Source of the DNA: a bacterium
Lineage (GTDB): Bacteria; JACRDZ01; JAQUKH01
Assembly: GCA_040754625.1 (NCBI GenBank)
Contig: JBFMCF010000063.1
Span: 1 to 37,673, forward strand
Direction: 5' to 3'
Length of the DNA stretch: 37,673 nt
Below are positions 25,329 to 35,596 of this stretch, in pieces. The stretch's first letter is position 1. Each line of letters starts with the position of its first letter. The notes under the pieces are model-generated. The model made no database searches. It was given only the letters and a program-made list of their open reading frames with translations, and was not told where the DNA came from. Both the position numbers and the translations under genes were made by a program.

Positions 25329-26588
25329 CTATTTAACTATTTCCCCCGGGTCCGTTATTTTCCCTTTTATCGCGCTCGCGGCCGCCACCGCGGGGCCTGA
25401 TAAATAAACCTCGCTTTTTGGGTGCCCCATCCGGCCTATAAAATTCCTGTTGGTTGTCGCCAAAGCCCTCTCCCCTGCCGCAAGAATTCCCATATGCCCG
25501 CCGAGGCACGGCCCGCAGGTCGGCGTCGATACTGCCGCGCCCGAATCTATAAATATCTCAAGCAGCCCCTCCTTCATAGCCTGCCTGTAAACCCTCTGCG
25601 TAGCAGGAATAACAATCAGCCTTATATAAGGATGAACTTTCCTGTTTTTTAAAATACCCGCCGCTATCCGAAGGTCGGATATGCGCCCATTCGTGCAAGA
25701 ACCGATTACCACCTGGTCGATAGCGACATTTTTATATTCCCGCGCCTCTTTTACATTACTCGGCAGATGCGGCGCCGCCACCTTCGGTTTCAATTTGCTT
25801 ACATCATACTCATACACGCTTACATATTCAGCATCTTTATCGCTTTTAAATATTGGATATTTTCCCCTTGTTTTATCTTTCAGGTATTCGATTGTTTTTT
25901 TATCAACATGGAATATACCATTTTTCCCCCCGGCTTCAATCGCCATATTTGCCATAGTTAAACGGCCTTCAATCGACAAATTATCTATCGCGTCCCCTGT
26001 AAACTCCATTGAGTTATAAAGCGCCCCGTCCACACCTATGTCCCCGATAGTATGCAGAATCAAATCCTTTCCGCCAATCCATTTCGGAAGCTTCCCGCGG
26101 TAAACAAACTTCATTGAGGCGGGAACTTTAAACCAGCATTTCCCCGTTACCATCGCCGCAGCAAGGTCGGTACTTCCCACACCGGTGGCAAAAGCGCCAA
26201 GCGCGCCGTAAGTGCAGGTATGAGAATCCGCCCCTATAATGACCATCCCCGGTTTTATCAATCCTTCTTCCGGTAAAAGGGCGTGTTCCACACCCATTTT
26301 GCCAACCTCAAAGAAATTAGTGATTTTCTGTCCTCGTGAAAAATCGCGAAGGATTTTACACTGTTCCGCCGAAGCGATATCTTTGTTCGGAGCGAAATGG
26401 TCCGGTACCAAAACCACTTTATTCCGGTCAAACACTTTTTTCGTCCCGGACTTTTTAAATTCGTTTATAGCGAGAGGAGCAGTAATATCATTTCCTAAAG
26501 CTAAATCGACTTTTGCCAGGATCAATTCACCCGGCACAACTTCTTTTTTCCCGCAATGCTTCGCCAGAATTTTTTCAGTAATAGTCAT
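25329..26588 (-). CDS. leuC: 3-isopropylmalate dehydratase large subunit
   Basis: A 419-residue aconitase-superfamily subunit carrying the [4Fe-4S] cluster. Marks are [38 protein letters not shown], and [29 protein letters not shown], which include the cluster cysteines (GSC and CGPC). The length is that of the LeuC/homoaconitase type rather than of long aconitases. It forms an operon with leuD below. Its start has AGGGGTG upstream. No other leucine or lysine genes are in the window, so the pathway assignment rests on the family alone. Confidence 0.9.
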   Translation of the reverse strand: MTITEKILAKHCGKKEVVPGELILAKVDLALGNDITAPLAINEFKKSGTKKVFDRNKVVLVPDHFAPNKDIASAEQCKILRDFSRGQKITNFFEVGKMGVEHALLPEEGLIKPGMVIIGADSHTCTYGALGAFATGVGSTDLAAAMVTGKCWFKVPASMKFVYRGKLPKWIGGKDLILHTIGDIGVDGALYNSMEFTGDAIDNLSIEGRLTMANMAIEAGGKNGIFHVDKKTIEYLKDKTRGKYPIFKSDKDAEYVSVYEYDVSKLKPKVAAPHLPSNVKEAREYKNVAIDQVVIGSCTNGRISDLRIAAGILKNRKVHPYIRLIVIPATQRVYRQAMKEGLLEIFIDSGAAVSTPTCGPCLGGHMGILAAGERALATTNRNFIGRMGHPKSEVYLSGPAVAAASAIKGKITDPGEIVK

Positions 26589-26651
26589 GATTACACCCCT
26601 GATTCTTAATAATTCAATTTATTGATTTTTCTTTTTCTGCCATAAATAAAT

Positions 26652-26675
26652 AATAGGGCCTTAACGCCCTATTTT
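26652..26675 (-). terminator. Hairpin terminator after the Rad50-like gene
   Basis: AATAGGGC (26652-26659) pairs with GCCCTATT (26666-26673) across a six-base loop, with T/A-rich runs on both sides. It lies about 100 bases after the Rad50-like stop and before the leuC start, so it probably separates the two minus-strand operons. It could work in either direction. Confidence 0.6.
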
Positions 26676-26771
26676 AAACATAATATATCTTATTTATCCC
26701 TGTTTCGTCAAGTATTTTCTGATTTCAATTTTTGCAAGACAACTTAGAAATGCAGCAAAACACCGGGAAAT

Positions 26772-29700
26772 TTACTGTTTAATTCTTCCGTCAACCATTT
26801 CAATTTTGTTGGAAAATTCTTCTTCCAGTTCTTTAAAATGACTGATGACAAAAATCTGGTCGAAGGCATCAGATAATTCACCGGTTATAAGCAATTTAAC
26901 CAAAGCGTCTCTTCTTTCCTCATCAAAGGCGCTTATCGGTTCATCAAGAAATATAAAAGACGGTGCCGCTCCAAGTTCTTCGGGCAGTGTCGCAAGTGCA
27001 AAAGAAAGCCTTAAAGCCAATGAAAGCTGGTCTTTTGTGCCCCCGCTGAACATTTTTTTTGGAATATATGAATTTGCCTGGTCATCAAATATTTCAAGCC
27101 TGTAATCAGAGGGGTCAATTCTGACATCCATATACCTGTCAGCCGTCATAAACGGGATCAGCCGGGCCATGTGCAGTTCACATCTCGGCAGGACATTCTC
27201 AAATATCCCTTTTCTTGTAGAAGTTAATATTTCACGCGCTTTAGATATTATTTCCGCCATTTTTTTCTTTTGTTCCAAACCTTCTTCACCCTCTTCTATT
27301 TCTTTTTTTGTTAAACTAATCCCTTCATTTCGCAGTTCGTCCCTTTTTATAGTGTTAAATTTAATGATCCCGATTAGATCTTCTCTTTTTGCCATAAATT
27401 CGTCTTTTTTCGTTCCGTCAATCTTCTGCCCATGCAATTTCCCGTTAATATATTCCAGCCGTTTTTCATTAATACTTATGTTCGATATTTTTTCTTCCTG
27501 CCTTGCTTTTTTCTGCTGTTTTGATTCCCTCAATTCATTTTTTGATTCCAATTCCGCACGGTCCTTTTCAATTTCTTTCATTAAAGAACCCATCTGGGTA
27601 ATGATTTTTTCAGGGTCATTGCCCAATTTATATTTTTCACTGAATATATTAAGTTTTTTAAATAACTCATTTTTCTCCTCTTCTATAAACGCAATATCTT
27701 TTCCCAGGGTTTCGATATCTACCTGGAAATCCTCCCCGACAATTTCCTGCGCTTCTTTTTTAAACCCTTCAACGATAAATTTATGGTCTTTTATCTTGGA
27801 TTCCAAAAGTGCAATATTTTTGGAAGTATCCATTAAAGAACCCGGCATGTAAGTGCTTTGAAGGGAGATAACCTTACTCTTTACATTTGCCAGCATTTCA
27901 TTATTTTCAGTTACATTTAATAAATCCAGGTCTTTTTGAGGTAAAAATGATTTCAGCACGGGATGCTCAAGCACCATTCTTTCAAGGTCTTTTTTATGCG
28001 CCGTATATAATTTATTTTTTTCCTCAAATTGCGACTCAAAAATTGATATTCTCCCCGTATCTTCGACCTTTTTTTCAATTTCTTTTTCAACACGGACTAT
28101 TTCTGCCTCTATTTTTCCCATGTCATCATTTTTCACTAAAGTTTCTTCCATGAATTTAGATATATTCGCATTTATTGATTGTTCCTTTTCCAAATATTCC
28201 TTTAATTCATCCTCAATTTTTTCAGGAGTTATTTCGCCGGAGTTTTCGCTTAAAATAAAATCTTCTTCAATCCTTCGGACCTGGGATTCTACTTCAATAA
28301 GATTTTCCTTAATCTGATTTACTTTTTCTTCTATTTCATCCTTTTTTAAACCGCCGAAATTATTTTCTATTTCTTTTAACCTGTTCTGGGCTTCTTCTAA
28401 ACTTGACGGCAGTTTGACCCCCTTTTTCTTCATCAAATCCTCCAGCTCATTTTTTGCTTCGGAATCACTTACCTGCTCGCTGATATTTTGCTTCCTTCCT
28501 TCCAGTTTCATTAAATTATCTTTAACGCCGCCAAGGCTCTTTTGTTTTTTATAAATCTCTGAATTGCAATTATAAACCATTTTTTTACTTACATATATCC
28601 TTTGCATTATGATTAATGTTACGGCCCCGCAAATTAAACGCAAAAACAACGGAATAATTTCTAAAGGAGTAAGAACTATTACCAGGCTCATGATTGTTAT
28701 TATTGTAAACATATAAACATTTTTATTTATATTTTTCTTTTCTGTTTCTAATTTTTCCAAATCCGCGTTAGAATCTGTAATTATTTGCCTTGTAGCACTG
28801 ATTTCTTTTTCTATTGATTCTTTTTTAGCCAGGGAAGAGCTTATCTTTTCCCATAACACAAGCAAATCCTTCTCTTTAAATTCATCCACTCTTCCTCTTA
28901 TATTTTTTAACTCAATAAGAAGTATTTCTTCTTTTTTCTTCATCTGCAATAATTCTTTTTCTTTATTTTTTCTCAGTATTTTTCCCTCAATAAAATATTT
29001 TTCTTTTACATTTGCCTTTAAATCCAGAAGGCCTTTTAACCTGGCCTGCAAATCTGTGTCATTTTTACTTTTATTTGACCAGTTTTCTATGTCTTTTTTC
29101 CTTTCAGCCAAATCCAGCTTTTCTTCCAGAAGCCTTTCAATTAACGGGAGCACCTTTTCCAAAGCGTCCTTGATTTCCCTCATTTCCCTGTATGCATCTT
29201 CTTTGTCCTGCAGTTCATCTTTTACAAGGGAAAGCTCCTGTATTTTCTTTTCCTTGTTTTTCATCTCTTTTGTGTTTTCATCTATCATTTCTTTTAAATA
29301 TGATAATTTTTTTATGGATGCGTCTTTTTTATCAATTGAAGCTATAATATTTTTCATCTCTGCCATTGCCTGGAGGTCTTCCTGTTTCTTTTCCAAATTA
29401 ATTTTATCTATAATATTCAGATTCTTATCCAGATCAAGCAAATCGCTTTCCAGAAATTTAACTTCAGATTTTTCCTGTTTAATTCTTTCAATAAGTATTT
29501 CTTTTTCGTCCTGGAGGCTTAAAAGATCCAGATAATTATCCAAATCATCCTTTTCTTTTGTAATTACAGGCAATTTTTTAAGTATAGACATTAATTCCTT
29601 TTTCTTTTCCAGCACTTTTAAATCATTTTCCAATTTAAGGATTTCTTCCTTAAGTTTCTCTTCGAGATTTACAAATGTGTCCATGTTTAAAAGTTTGGCG

Positions 29701-30179
29701 ATTGCTTTTTCTCTTTGCTGCGGGCTTATATTTTCAATTTTATCCAGGTTCTGCTGTTCAACAAAACAGCTGTTCAGGAGTGATTCACTGTCTAATCCTA
29801 TTTCCTTTATTATTCTGTTATTAACTACAGTCACTTTTTCTAATACTTCTTTTTTGCCGTCAGCATATGTTATTTGCAGGTGGTGGTAACTTTCGCCTTC
29901 ACGGTTAAATTTTCTGTTAATAACCATATAAGAATCTTTTAACGCCACCCCGAGCTCAACCTCTGCCTCGTCGCATGAATAGGATATAAGAGAAATATTC
30001 CCCCCCTGTCCGACTACTAATCCTCTCCCAAAAAGCGCAAAAAATATTGCCTCAAATAACGTGCTTTTCCCGGACTCATTTTTCCCCACGATCAAGATTG
30101 AACCCTTTTCAGGGAAAGAAAGCTTGTCTATGTCCAGGTGTTTAAATCCCTTTGCTTTCAGGGTCAATATTTTTACCAC
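26772..30179 (-). CDS. SbcC/Rad50-like ATPase with membrane hairpin in place of the zinc hook (YhaN-like)
   Basis: A 1135-residue SMC-type ATPase. Walker A is ILIVGKNESGKSTLFEAIFFALFGRG near the N-terminus. The C-terminal lobe has MFSGGTKDQLSLALRLSFAL (signature), FIFLDEPISAFDEERRD (Walker B, D-loop) and VISHFKELEEEF. Between are long charged coiled coils. At about residues 482-528, at the tip of the arms, there are two hydrophobic segments (FTIITIMSLVIVLTPLEII and FLRLICGAVTLIIMQRIY) and no CxxC zinc hook. This resembles Bacillus YhaN rather than true Rad50. The start GTG overlaps the end of the nuclease gene (GTGGTAA), so both are made together. Confidence 0.88.
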   Translation of the reverse strand: MVKILTLKAKGFKHLDIDKLSFPEKGSILIVGKNESGKSTLFEAIFFALFGRGLVVGQGGNISLISYSCDEAEVELGVALKDSYMVINRKFNREGESYHHLQITYADGKKEVLEKVTVVNNRIIKEIGLDSESLLNSCFVEQQNLDKIENISPQQREKAIAKLLNMDTFVNLEEKLKEEILKLENDLKVLEKKKELMSILKKLPVITKEKDDLDNYLDLLSLQDEKEILIERIKQEKSEVKFLESDLLDLDKNLNIIDKINLEKKQEDLQAMAEMKNIIASIDKKDASIKKLSYLKEMIDENTKEMKNKEKKIQELSLVKDELQDKEDAYREMREIKDALEKVLPLIERLLEEKLDLAERKKDIENWSNKSKNDTDLQARLKGLLDLKANVKEKYFIEGKILRKNKEKELLQMKKKEEILLIELKNIRGRVDEFKEKDLLVLWEKISSSLAKKESIEKEISATRQIITDSNADLEKLETEKKNINKNVYMFTIITIMSLVIVLTPLEIIPLFLRLICGAVTLIIMQRIYVSKKMVYNCNSEIYKKQKSLGGVKDNLMKLEGRKQNISEQVSDSEAKNELEDLMKKKGVKLPSSLEEAQNRLKEIENNFGGLKKDEIEEKVNQIKENLIEVESQVRRIEEDFILSENSGEITPEKIEDELKEYLEKEQSINANISKFMEETLVKNDDMGKIEAEIVRVEKEIEKKVEDTGRISIFESQFEEKNKLYTAHKKDLERMVLEHPVLKSFLPQKDLDLLNVTENNEMLANVKSKVISLQSTYMPGSLMDTSKNIALLESKIKDHKFIVEGFKKEAQEIVGEDFQVDIETLGKDIAFIEEEKNELFKKLNIFSEKYKLGNDPEKIITQMGSLMKEIEKDRAELESKNELRESKQQKKARQEEKISNISINEKRLEYINGKLHGQKIDGTKKDEFMAKREDLIGIIKFNTIKRDELRNEGISLTKKEIEEGEEGLEQKKKMAEIISKAREILTSTRKGIFENVLPRCELHMARLIPFMTADRYMDVRIDPSDYRLEIFDDQANSYIPKKMFSGGTKDQLSLALRLSFALATLPEELGAAPSFIFLDEPISAFDEERRDALVKLLITGELSDAFDQIFVISHFKELEEEFSNKIEMVDGRIKQ

Positions 30180-31354
30180 TCTTTCATCTCCTCAAATCTC
30201 TTTTTGATTAACTTTACAGCTTCGTCGATAATTTCTTTATCATTGGCGGATTTCGCAGTAATTTTCATTTCTTCGGCCACCCGGTTAACCTCTTCTTTTT
30301 GGCTCAATCTTCCCCTGCTTATTTTATAATATTCTCTTTCAGTATCAATAATATTAAACCCGTCTCTTGATAATTCGAAATAAAAATTAGATTTTTCACC
30401 TATGTGCCAGATATTATGAAATTTTATTTTTTGATATATATCCCGGTTTATATCTCCAGCCATTGTTAATTTTAACATTTGTTTCGTATCTGACGCCTTT
30501 ATTAACTGGTTAATTATAAATGTGTTTGGGTCTTCTTTATTGTAGAAATTATTAAAATCAATAGTCACCTCGCTCCTTTTCTGGAAAGCAACAGGAATAA
30601 ATTCTATATACGGTTGTTTTTTGTTATCAATTTCAAGATAATAAAATCCGGTTTGTTTTTCTTCCGAAAATTCAAGCTTTTCTGTTGCTCCCGGCATAAC
30701 AAATAATTTTTCATTATGATAAAAATGATTTGCAGTATGAACATGTCCTGAAAATATGTAATTAAAAGGATAATTGTCAAAAAATTTTAAAGGAATTACC
30801 GGTTCATTGGCTTTTGGATGTAAATAACCTTCCAGGCCGTAATGAATCATTAAAATATTTAAACCGGAAGAATTTTTGGGAAGGTTATCCAAAGCGGGCT
30901 TTAACGGATCAGTATCACGGCATAAAAGAGGATTAGTCGTCAAACCTGAAATATTAATATCTATGCCTTTTATGTTAAGCACGGTATTTTCAGCAGCATC
31001 CTGCTTGTAGAACACATTAACATTTTCCTGCCGCGCAAAAATCAATTGCGGAATAATCCCGGTACCTTTCGGAGTGTCATGTGTCCCTCCGATAAGAAAT
31101 GCTTTGATTCCCGCCTTTTTCAAATCATTCAGTCCTTCAGCAACTACAAGCAATGCGTCATTCCTGGGATTGGATACGTCAAATAAATCACCCACATTAA
31201 TATAAAGATCGATCTTGTTTTTTAATGAATAGTCAATCGTTTTTCTGAAATTTTCTTTTAACCTTTTGCGGCGTTCCTCTATCTGGAACGGCCTCATTCT
31301 CGATGAATAAGCATTTAAATGGTTATCCCCTGTCAAAACTATTTTTATTCCCAT
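30173..31354 (-). CDS. Mre11/SbcD-like metallophosphoesterase nuclease (YhaO-like)
   Basis: A 393-residue DNA-repair exonuclease-type phosphoesterase. Metal-binding motifs are GDNH (D10, H12), VGDLFD (D56), GGTHD (H92, D93), MIHYG (H171) and SGHVHTAN (H204, H206). The usual GNHD motif reads GTHD: the metal-bridging Asn is Thr91. All other ligands are kept. The C-terminal region would contact the partner ATPase, as in Mre11-Rad50. It overlaps the partner gene by seven bases. DNA-end processing is inferred from the family. Confidence 0.88.
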   Translation of the reverse strand: MGIKIVLTGDNHLNAYSSRMRPFQIEERRKRLKENFRKTIDYSLKNKIDLYINVGDLFDVSNPRNDALLVVAEGLNDLKKAGIKAFLIGGTHDTPKGTGIIPQLIFARQENVNVFYKQDAAENTVLNIKGIDINISGLTTNPLLCRDTDPLKPALDNLPKNSSGLNILMIHYGLEGYLHPKANEPVIPLKFFDNYPFNYIFSGHVHTANHFYHNEKLFVMPGATEKLEFSEEKQTGFYYLEIDNKKQPYIEFIPVAFQKRSEVTIDFNNFYNKEDPNTFIINQLIKASDTKQMLKLTMAGDINRDIYQKIKFHNIWHIGEKSNFYFELSRDGFNIIDTEREYYKISRGRLSQKEEVNRVAEEMKITAKSANDKEIIDEAVKLIKKRFEEMKEW

Positions 31355-31442
31355 ACTGGCCCCTTTTTGGCGATTATATATTTCGAGCTTGGCAAAATTT
31401 TTAATTTCAAAATTTCTTTTCGCAAAGTTATATATTGTCTAA

Positions 31443-34400
31443 CTATTTCCCCTTAAACGGCCAAATTATCTTAAAAACCTCCCCGATTACATTTATTCCT
31501 ATACGCACTGTCTCCCTTAAAACCTTCCCGCCCATTAAGACAGTGGTTTCAATCGTTTTTTTGCCAAAATTCAATGTAGTTTCCAATGTTTTTCCCGCGG
31601 CGCTTTCCAAAAATTCAATACTGTTCTGCAGGCCTATTTTTATAACTACTGCTGTAATTAATCCCCAATCACCTTTAATTTCAGGGTTTTCAATCTTCCC
31701 TGTTATTTTCAGATTAAGACTGACTTTATCATCTTTATCTTTGAGAGAATAAAATTTCTTGACAATATTCTGTCCTTCCGGCGTATCGGTTATTATCATT
31801 TTTAATTCCGGGTAAAATATTTCGCCGGCCAAACTCAAATCTAGGACCGGTTCATCATCTATTTTGTCGATTTTACCATAAAAATCCAAACTGGAATTAT
31901 TCCATGTAAATTTTAATGTATCAAAAGCAATACTGTCATCCTTATTGACAATCTTAAAAAAGACTTTGTTGTCCAATCCTTCAGGTTTGGCAATAATGTC
32001 CTTATAAGATATGTAATTATCTTTTAAATCTATATCACCCTGGCAGTTAACTATTTTACCATCATTTTCTATTATTAGATTAATTTTACTTGCACCCCCT
32101 ATATTTAAATCCTCCAGTTCGCCTGCCATTTTTGGAGAAAAATACGGAATAATTCCTTTCAAAAAAAGCTTATCGCAATTAATGTCCAAATATACATTTA
32201 TATTATTTTCCCGCTTCTTTATATTCCCTTTTATTTTGAAAACTGACTGGTCAATCGTATACTGCCCCGAATCAATATAAATAACGTTATCTTCAGTATC
32301 CATTAACCATACCAGGTTATCCGTTATACCATTAATTTTATATGAATGATTTTTGTAATAAACATCCACGTTATATAAATCAAATTTCCCTTTTAGTTTT
32401 TTGGTATTATTTTCTTTATACACACTTGTTTCGCCTTTCAATAAACCCTTGATTTTTATACCCTCGAGCCATTTTAATGAAGGCATAAAACCTGTTACTG
32501 AACTCCCTCTAAAATCATTTGTTTCCCATGTAAAAAACAATTTTCTATTATCTATATTGTAATTTTCAATCTTTCCGCCGGCATTGATTTCAAAATCCCC
32601 CAAAGTTATCCCTAATTTATTTATAATAAAATTATTCTGCCCGATCAAAAAATCAAAATTAATTATATGATTTACATTCCTGGGTTTATATAAAAATCCC
32701 TTCCAGCGCGTCTCACATTTATTGAGGTCCAATTCTCCCTTAAGATTAAGAAACTTCTTCTGGCCTGAGATATTTATTCTCATGTTAGATTTACCTGATA
32801 ATTTATAATCATCCAGGCCCTGAACGTAGTCAGGTGTCAATTCACCCCAATAAAAAGAATTAGAAGCAACCGTTAAATTATACTGGGGCTGTTCTTTATC
32901 ATAATCCATAATTTCGCCGTTAAGTGAAAATTTATTTTTTGACGATTCCAGTTGTAATTCCTTTACAATAAATGTATTTTCTTTCCATGATATATCAAAA
33001 AGCAGGTTACCGGGGATTTCCTGTTTTTTTTCAATAAAATTTCCATATTTTAATTTTGAGTCGTATATGTCTGCTTTGCCTTTGAGATTTACTTCATCTT
33101 TCAGGGAATTCACATTAATTGACAAACTGCAATAACCACCAAGATCGATAATTTCCCTGTTAAATAAATTTGATATTTTACGCGCATCATCATATTTCAA
33201 TTTTTTAAAGTCCAGTTTCATATTCAATTCATTCTCATTCCCGAAATCAATTTCAATTAATTTCGAAGTCACTTCGGATTCCCCAAAAGTCAATCTGGGG
33301 TCCACTATCATTATTTTACCGTTTTCAGGAACAAGGTTAAAATCTATTTTGCTTTCCATCCCGTAAGGCTTATTAAACAATTTTGCGTACTGCCACATTA
33401 ATGGTGTCCCGTTGATGCTTACCGAATAGATTGTTTTAGAAGGTTCCCCGTTGAATATTCTTACTTTTACCTTATCTGTTACTCCGAAAAACCTTATTTC
33501 CCTGGGCCAGGGCGGCAAAAATGCCATTAATTCCTCAATCCGGCCGTTTTTTTGTGAAATATTTAAATCCATTTTTTGCTGTTGATCTGCCAGGTCGTTA
33601 ATTCCCCCTTTCCCTTCAACAACCAAAGAATTCGAAATAACTTTAAAATCTCCCCATATTTTTTGATCTTTTAAATAATTTATGTTAAAAACAAGGCTGC
33701 AGCTTTTATCTTTAGGTTTATACAGTACCTTTCCCCAGTTCAGTTCAACATTTTTCAAATCTGAAGCCCCTTCATATTTGAAATTATCTCCGTCAACAAA
33801 AAGTCGGAAATTCAGCCTCCCGTTTCCTTTAATATCAAGATCTCTTTTCAAGCCTTCCTGGCGGATATAACGTTCTTTGCCTAAAAAATAATTCAAATTT
33901 TCCAACTCAATTAGAAGCTCATATTTGTCTTTTCCCTCTACCGCAGGCCACACCTTTCCGGAAACCTTGAAGGAGGAGCATTCATCTAAAGCCCCGGAGA
34001 TGTTTTCCAGGACAACAATATTAGGGCTCGAGGCAAAAACTACTCTCCCGTTTACCGCGTGGACCGGTTTTTGGCCGTCAAAATATCTAAAATCCAAATC
34101 TTTAAAACTTATATCTCCTTTATTCCGATAATTATTGCCGTCCCCTGTCAATGTTAAAGAAATATCTGTTACTGTTCCGGTTTCAACCGGATAATTAAAA
34201 TACTGCCTGTAATATGGATTATTTTTTACCGCATCCAGGTTTTTACCGCTAAAATGGACCTTATATTTATTTGTTGCTGTCTCTATAGAACCTAATATTT
34301 TAATCTCACTTTTTTTATTCTCCGCAAAACCGCTTATTTCATAATTAATTTTCTTTCCCAAATTAAAATATCCGTTTACCATTTTTAAATCAGTAACTAC

Positions 34401-34880
34401 TCCCGGAACAGTCCTGTCATCTATTATCTTCATTTCCCCATTTTCAACAGATATCTTTTTTAATTCAATTTTAATTTTCCCCTTTTGGCCTTCTTTCTCT
34501 TTCCCGGTATATACAGGCGATATCCATTTGCCGTCAGCCTGATGATAAAAATTCGTTTGCGGGTTAATCAACCGTATATGATCTATTATAAATTCTTTGT
34601 CCAATAAAGGCCTTAAAGAAAAATAAATATAAATTTTACTACATTTAAATATTTCAGTGTTACTTTCATCTTTTAATTTTACACCATATATCTTTATGCC
34701 ATAAGGCCCCAGGCTGATGCCGGATATTTCTATTTTTTTATTCAGGTATTCCTCTACCGATGGAAGAATTTGCCTCAAAACAACTTTATCAAGATAAATG
34801 TTAACAATAACAATACTTGTTAATAAAACCAGCAAAATAATAAAGGTTATAGAAAAAGGAAATTTTTTCTTTTTAGACAT
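31443..34880 (-). CDS. AsmA/TamB-like giant envelope protein
   Basis: A 1145-residue protein with one N-terminal membrane segment (FSITFIILLVLLTSIVIVNIYLDKVVL) and a very long periplasmic beta-rich body. The start LPSVEEYLNKKIEISGISLGPYGIKIYGVKLKD is an AsmA_N/DUF748-type opening. The repeated short strands, such as VKLKGKADIYDSKLKYGN and LNLKGELDLNKCETRW, fit a beta-taco groove of a bridge-like lipid-transport protein. It ends with an amphipathic VLRETVRIGINVIGEVFKIIWPFKGK. Such proteins carry lipids to an outer membrane, supporting a diderm host. No strong ribosome site; it follows the M50-like gene by nine bases. Confidence 0.75.
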   Translation of the reverse strand: MSKKKKFPFSITFIILLVLLTSIVIVNIYLDKVVLRQILPSVEEYLNKKIEISGISLGPYGIKIYGVKLKDESNTEIFKCSKIYIYFSLRPLLDKEFIIDHIRLINPQTNFYHQADGKWISPVYTGKEKEGQKGKIKIELKKISVENGEMKIIDDRTVPGVVTDLKMVNGYFNLGKKINYEISGFAENKKSEIKILGSIETATNKYKVHFSGKNLDAVKNNPYYRQYFNYPVETGTVTDISLTLTGDGNNYRNKGDISFKDLDFRYFDGQKPVHAVNGRVVFASSPNIVVLENISGALDECSSFKVSGKVWPAVEGKDKYELLIELENLNYFLGKERYIRQEGLKRDLDIKGNGRLNFRLFVDGDNFKYEGASDLKNVELNWGKVLYKPKDKSCSLVFNINYLKDQKIWGDFKVISNSLVVEGKGGINDLADQQQKMDLNISQKNGRIEELMAFLPPWPREIRFFGVTDKVKVRIFNGEPSKTIYSVSINGTPLMWQYAKLFNKPYGMESKIDFNLVPENGKIMIVDPRLTFGESEVTSKLIEIDFGNENELNMKLDFKKLKYDDARKISNLFNREIIDLGGYCSLSINVNSLKDEVNLKGKADIYDSKLKYGNFIEKKQEIPGNLLFDISWKENTFIVKELQLESSKNKFSLNGEIMDYDKEQPQYNLTVASNSFYWGELTPDYVQGLDDYKLSGKSNMRINISGQKKFLNLKGELDLNKCETRWKGFLYKPRNVNHIINFDFLIGQNNFIINKLGITLGDFEINAGGKIENYNIDNRKLFFTWETNDFRGSSVTGFMPSLKWLEGIKIKGLLKGETSVYKENNTKKLKGKFDLYNVDVYYKNHSYKINGITDNLVWLMDTEDNVIYIDSGQYTIDQSVFKIKGNIKKRENNINVYLDINCDKLFLKGIIPYFSPKMAGELEDLNIGGASKINLIIENDGKIVNCQGDIDLKDNYISYKDIIAKPEGLDNKVFFKIVNKDDSIAFDTLKFTWNNSSLDFYGKIDKIDDEPVLDLSLAGEIFYPELKMIITDTPEGQNIVKKFYSLKDKDDKVSLNLKITGKIENPEIKGDWGLITAVVIKIGLQNSIEFLESAAGKTLETTLNFGKKTIETTVLMGGKVLRETVRIGINVIGEVFKIIWPFKGK

Positions 34881-34889
34881 TATATTATT

Positions 34890-35588
34890 CTATTTTTTCA
34901 TCAGTTCATTTAACTTGTTTCCTAATTGATATAAAAGTGAGATAGCAAGCAAATATACCTCTTTTGCCTTGTAATAGGAAATTTCGATGAAGTCCGTATA
35001 TCTGATTTCCAGCGGAAATATCATTTTCAGGACCAGCATTATTATCAAAATATTCACAACATATATAAAACTCATTGAAAACACATATCCGACTTCATGC
35101 ACGTCAGATTGCTGCTGGCGGAGTGCGAAAAATGTAAGGGCTAAATGAAATGCCAGCGAAAAACCGGTAAGAAATAAAAAGATACCAAAATATTTTTCGA
35201 CATAAAACAGAAAAGAAAAAATCCAGTATGATAAAAAAATTATAAAGGTATATATGGGAAAAAAATAAGGGGCAAGATTTATCAAAAAATTTGATTTAGT
35301 CACAACAACACGCCCGCCGCTTGAAGACACCCTCATTGATTTCACACTTCCTCCAAACATAAATGTCCAAAGCGCATGGGTAAGTTCATGCCCGAAAACA
35401 TACATTGAAAGGGGTCGGTAAAGCAAAATGTGTATTAAAAAATACCCAAAAAAACCTGCCAGAAAATAATAATGCTCACGGGTTAATACTGATACGCCGG
35501 ATAAAATTTTTACAAAAGAAAAGGTGGCACCTATTCCAAAGGGAACGAGCAGCAAACCCGCGATTAAAAAAATAATTGAAATAATCAT
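34890..35588 (-). CDS. M50-like membrane zinc metalloprotease
   Basis: A 232-residue polytopic membrane protein. The zinc motif is FGHELTHALWTFMFGG (HExxH), with a conserved GG-R region after it (SSSGGRVVVTKSNFLINLAPYFFPIY) and a later Asp in QQQSDVHEVG as the probable third ligand. This fits the M50B-like family of intramembrane or membrane-embedded proteases. No Shine-Dalgarno sequence precedes the ATG. A palindromic element begins only eight bases upstream, so its promoter must lie inside or beyond that element. It probably shares a transcript with the AsmA-like gene. Confidence 0.8.
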   Translation of the reverse strand: MIISIIFLIAGLLLVPFGIGATFSFVKILSGVSVLTREHYYFLAGFFGYFLIHILLYRPLSMYVFGHELTHALWTFMFGGSVKSMRVSSSGGRVVVTKSNFLINLAPYFFPIYTFIIFLSYWIFSFLFYVEKYFGIFLFLTGFSLAFHLALTFFALRQQQSDVHEVGYVFSMSFIYVVNILIIMLVLKMIFPLEIRYTDFIEISYYKAKEVYLLAISLLYQLGNKLNELMKK

Positions 35589-35596
35589 AGTTTAAC

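Noticed and set aside
27169-27852. A 227-residue plus-strand open frame, and similar ones at 29056-29535
   Set aside because: They are antisense to the coiled-coil part of the Rad50-like gene; Ser/Phe-rich translations are the usual mirror of Lys/Glu-rich coiled coils, with no ribosome site or family resemblance.
30173-31354. Loss of function of the Mre11-like enzyme from the Asn-to-Thr change
   Set aside because: All other metal ligands are kept and I cannot rule out that this subfamily normally has Thr, so it is noted as a variant and not called defective.
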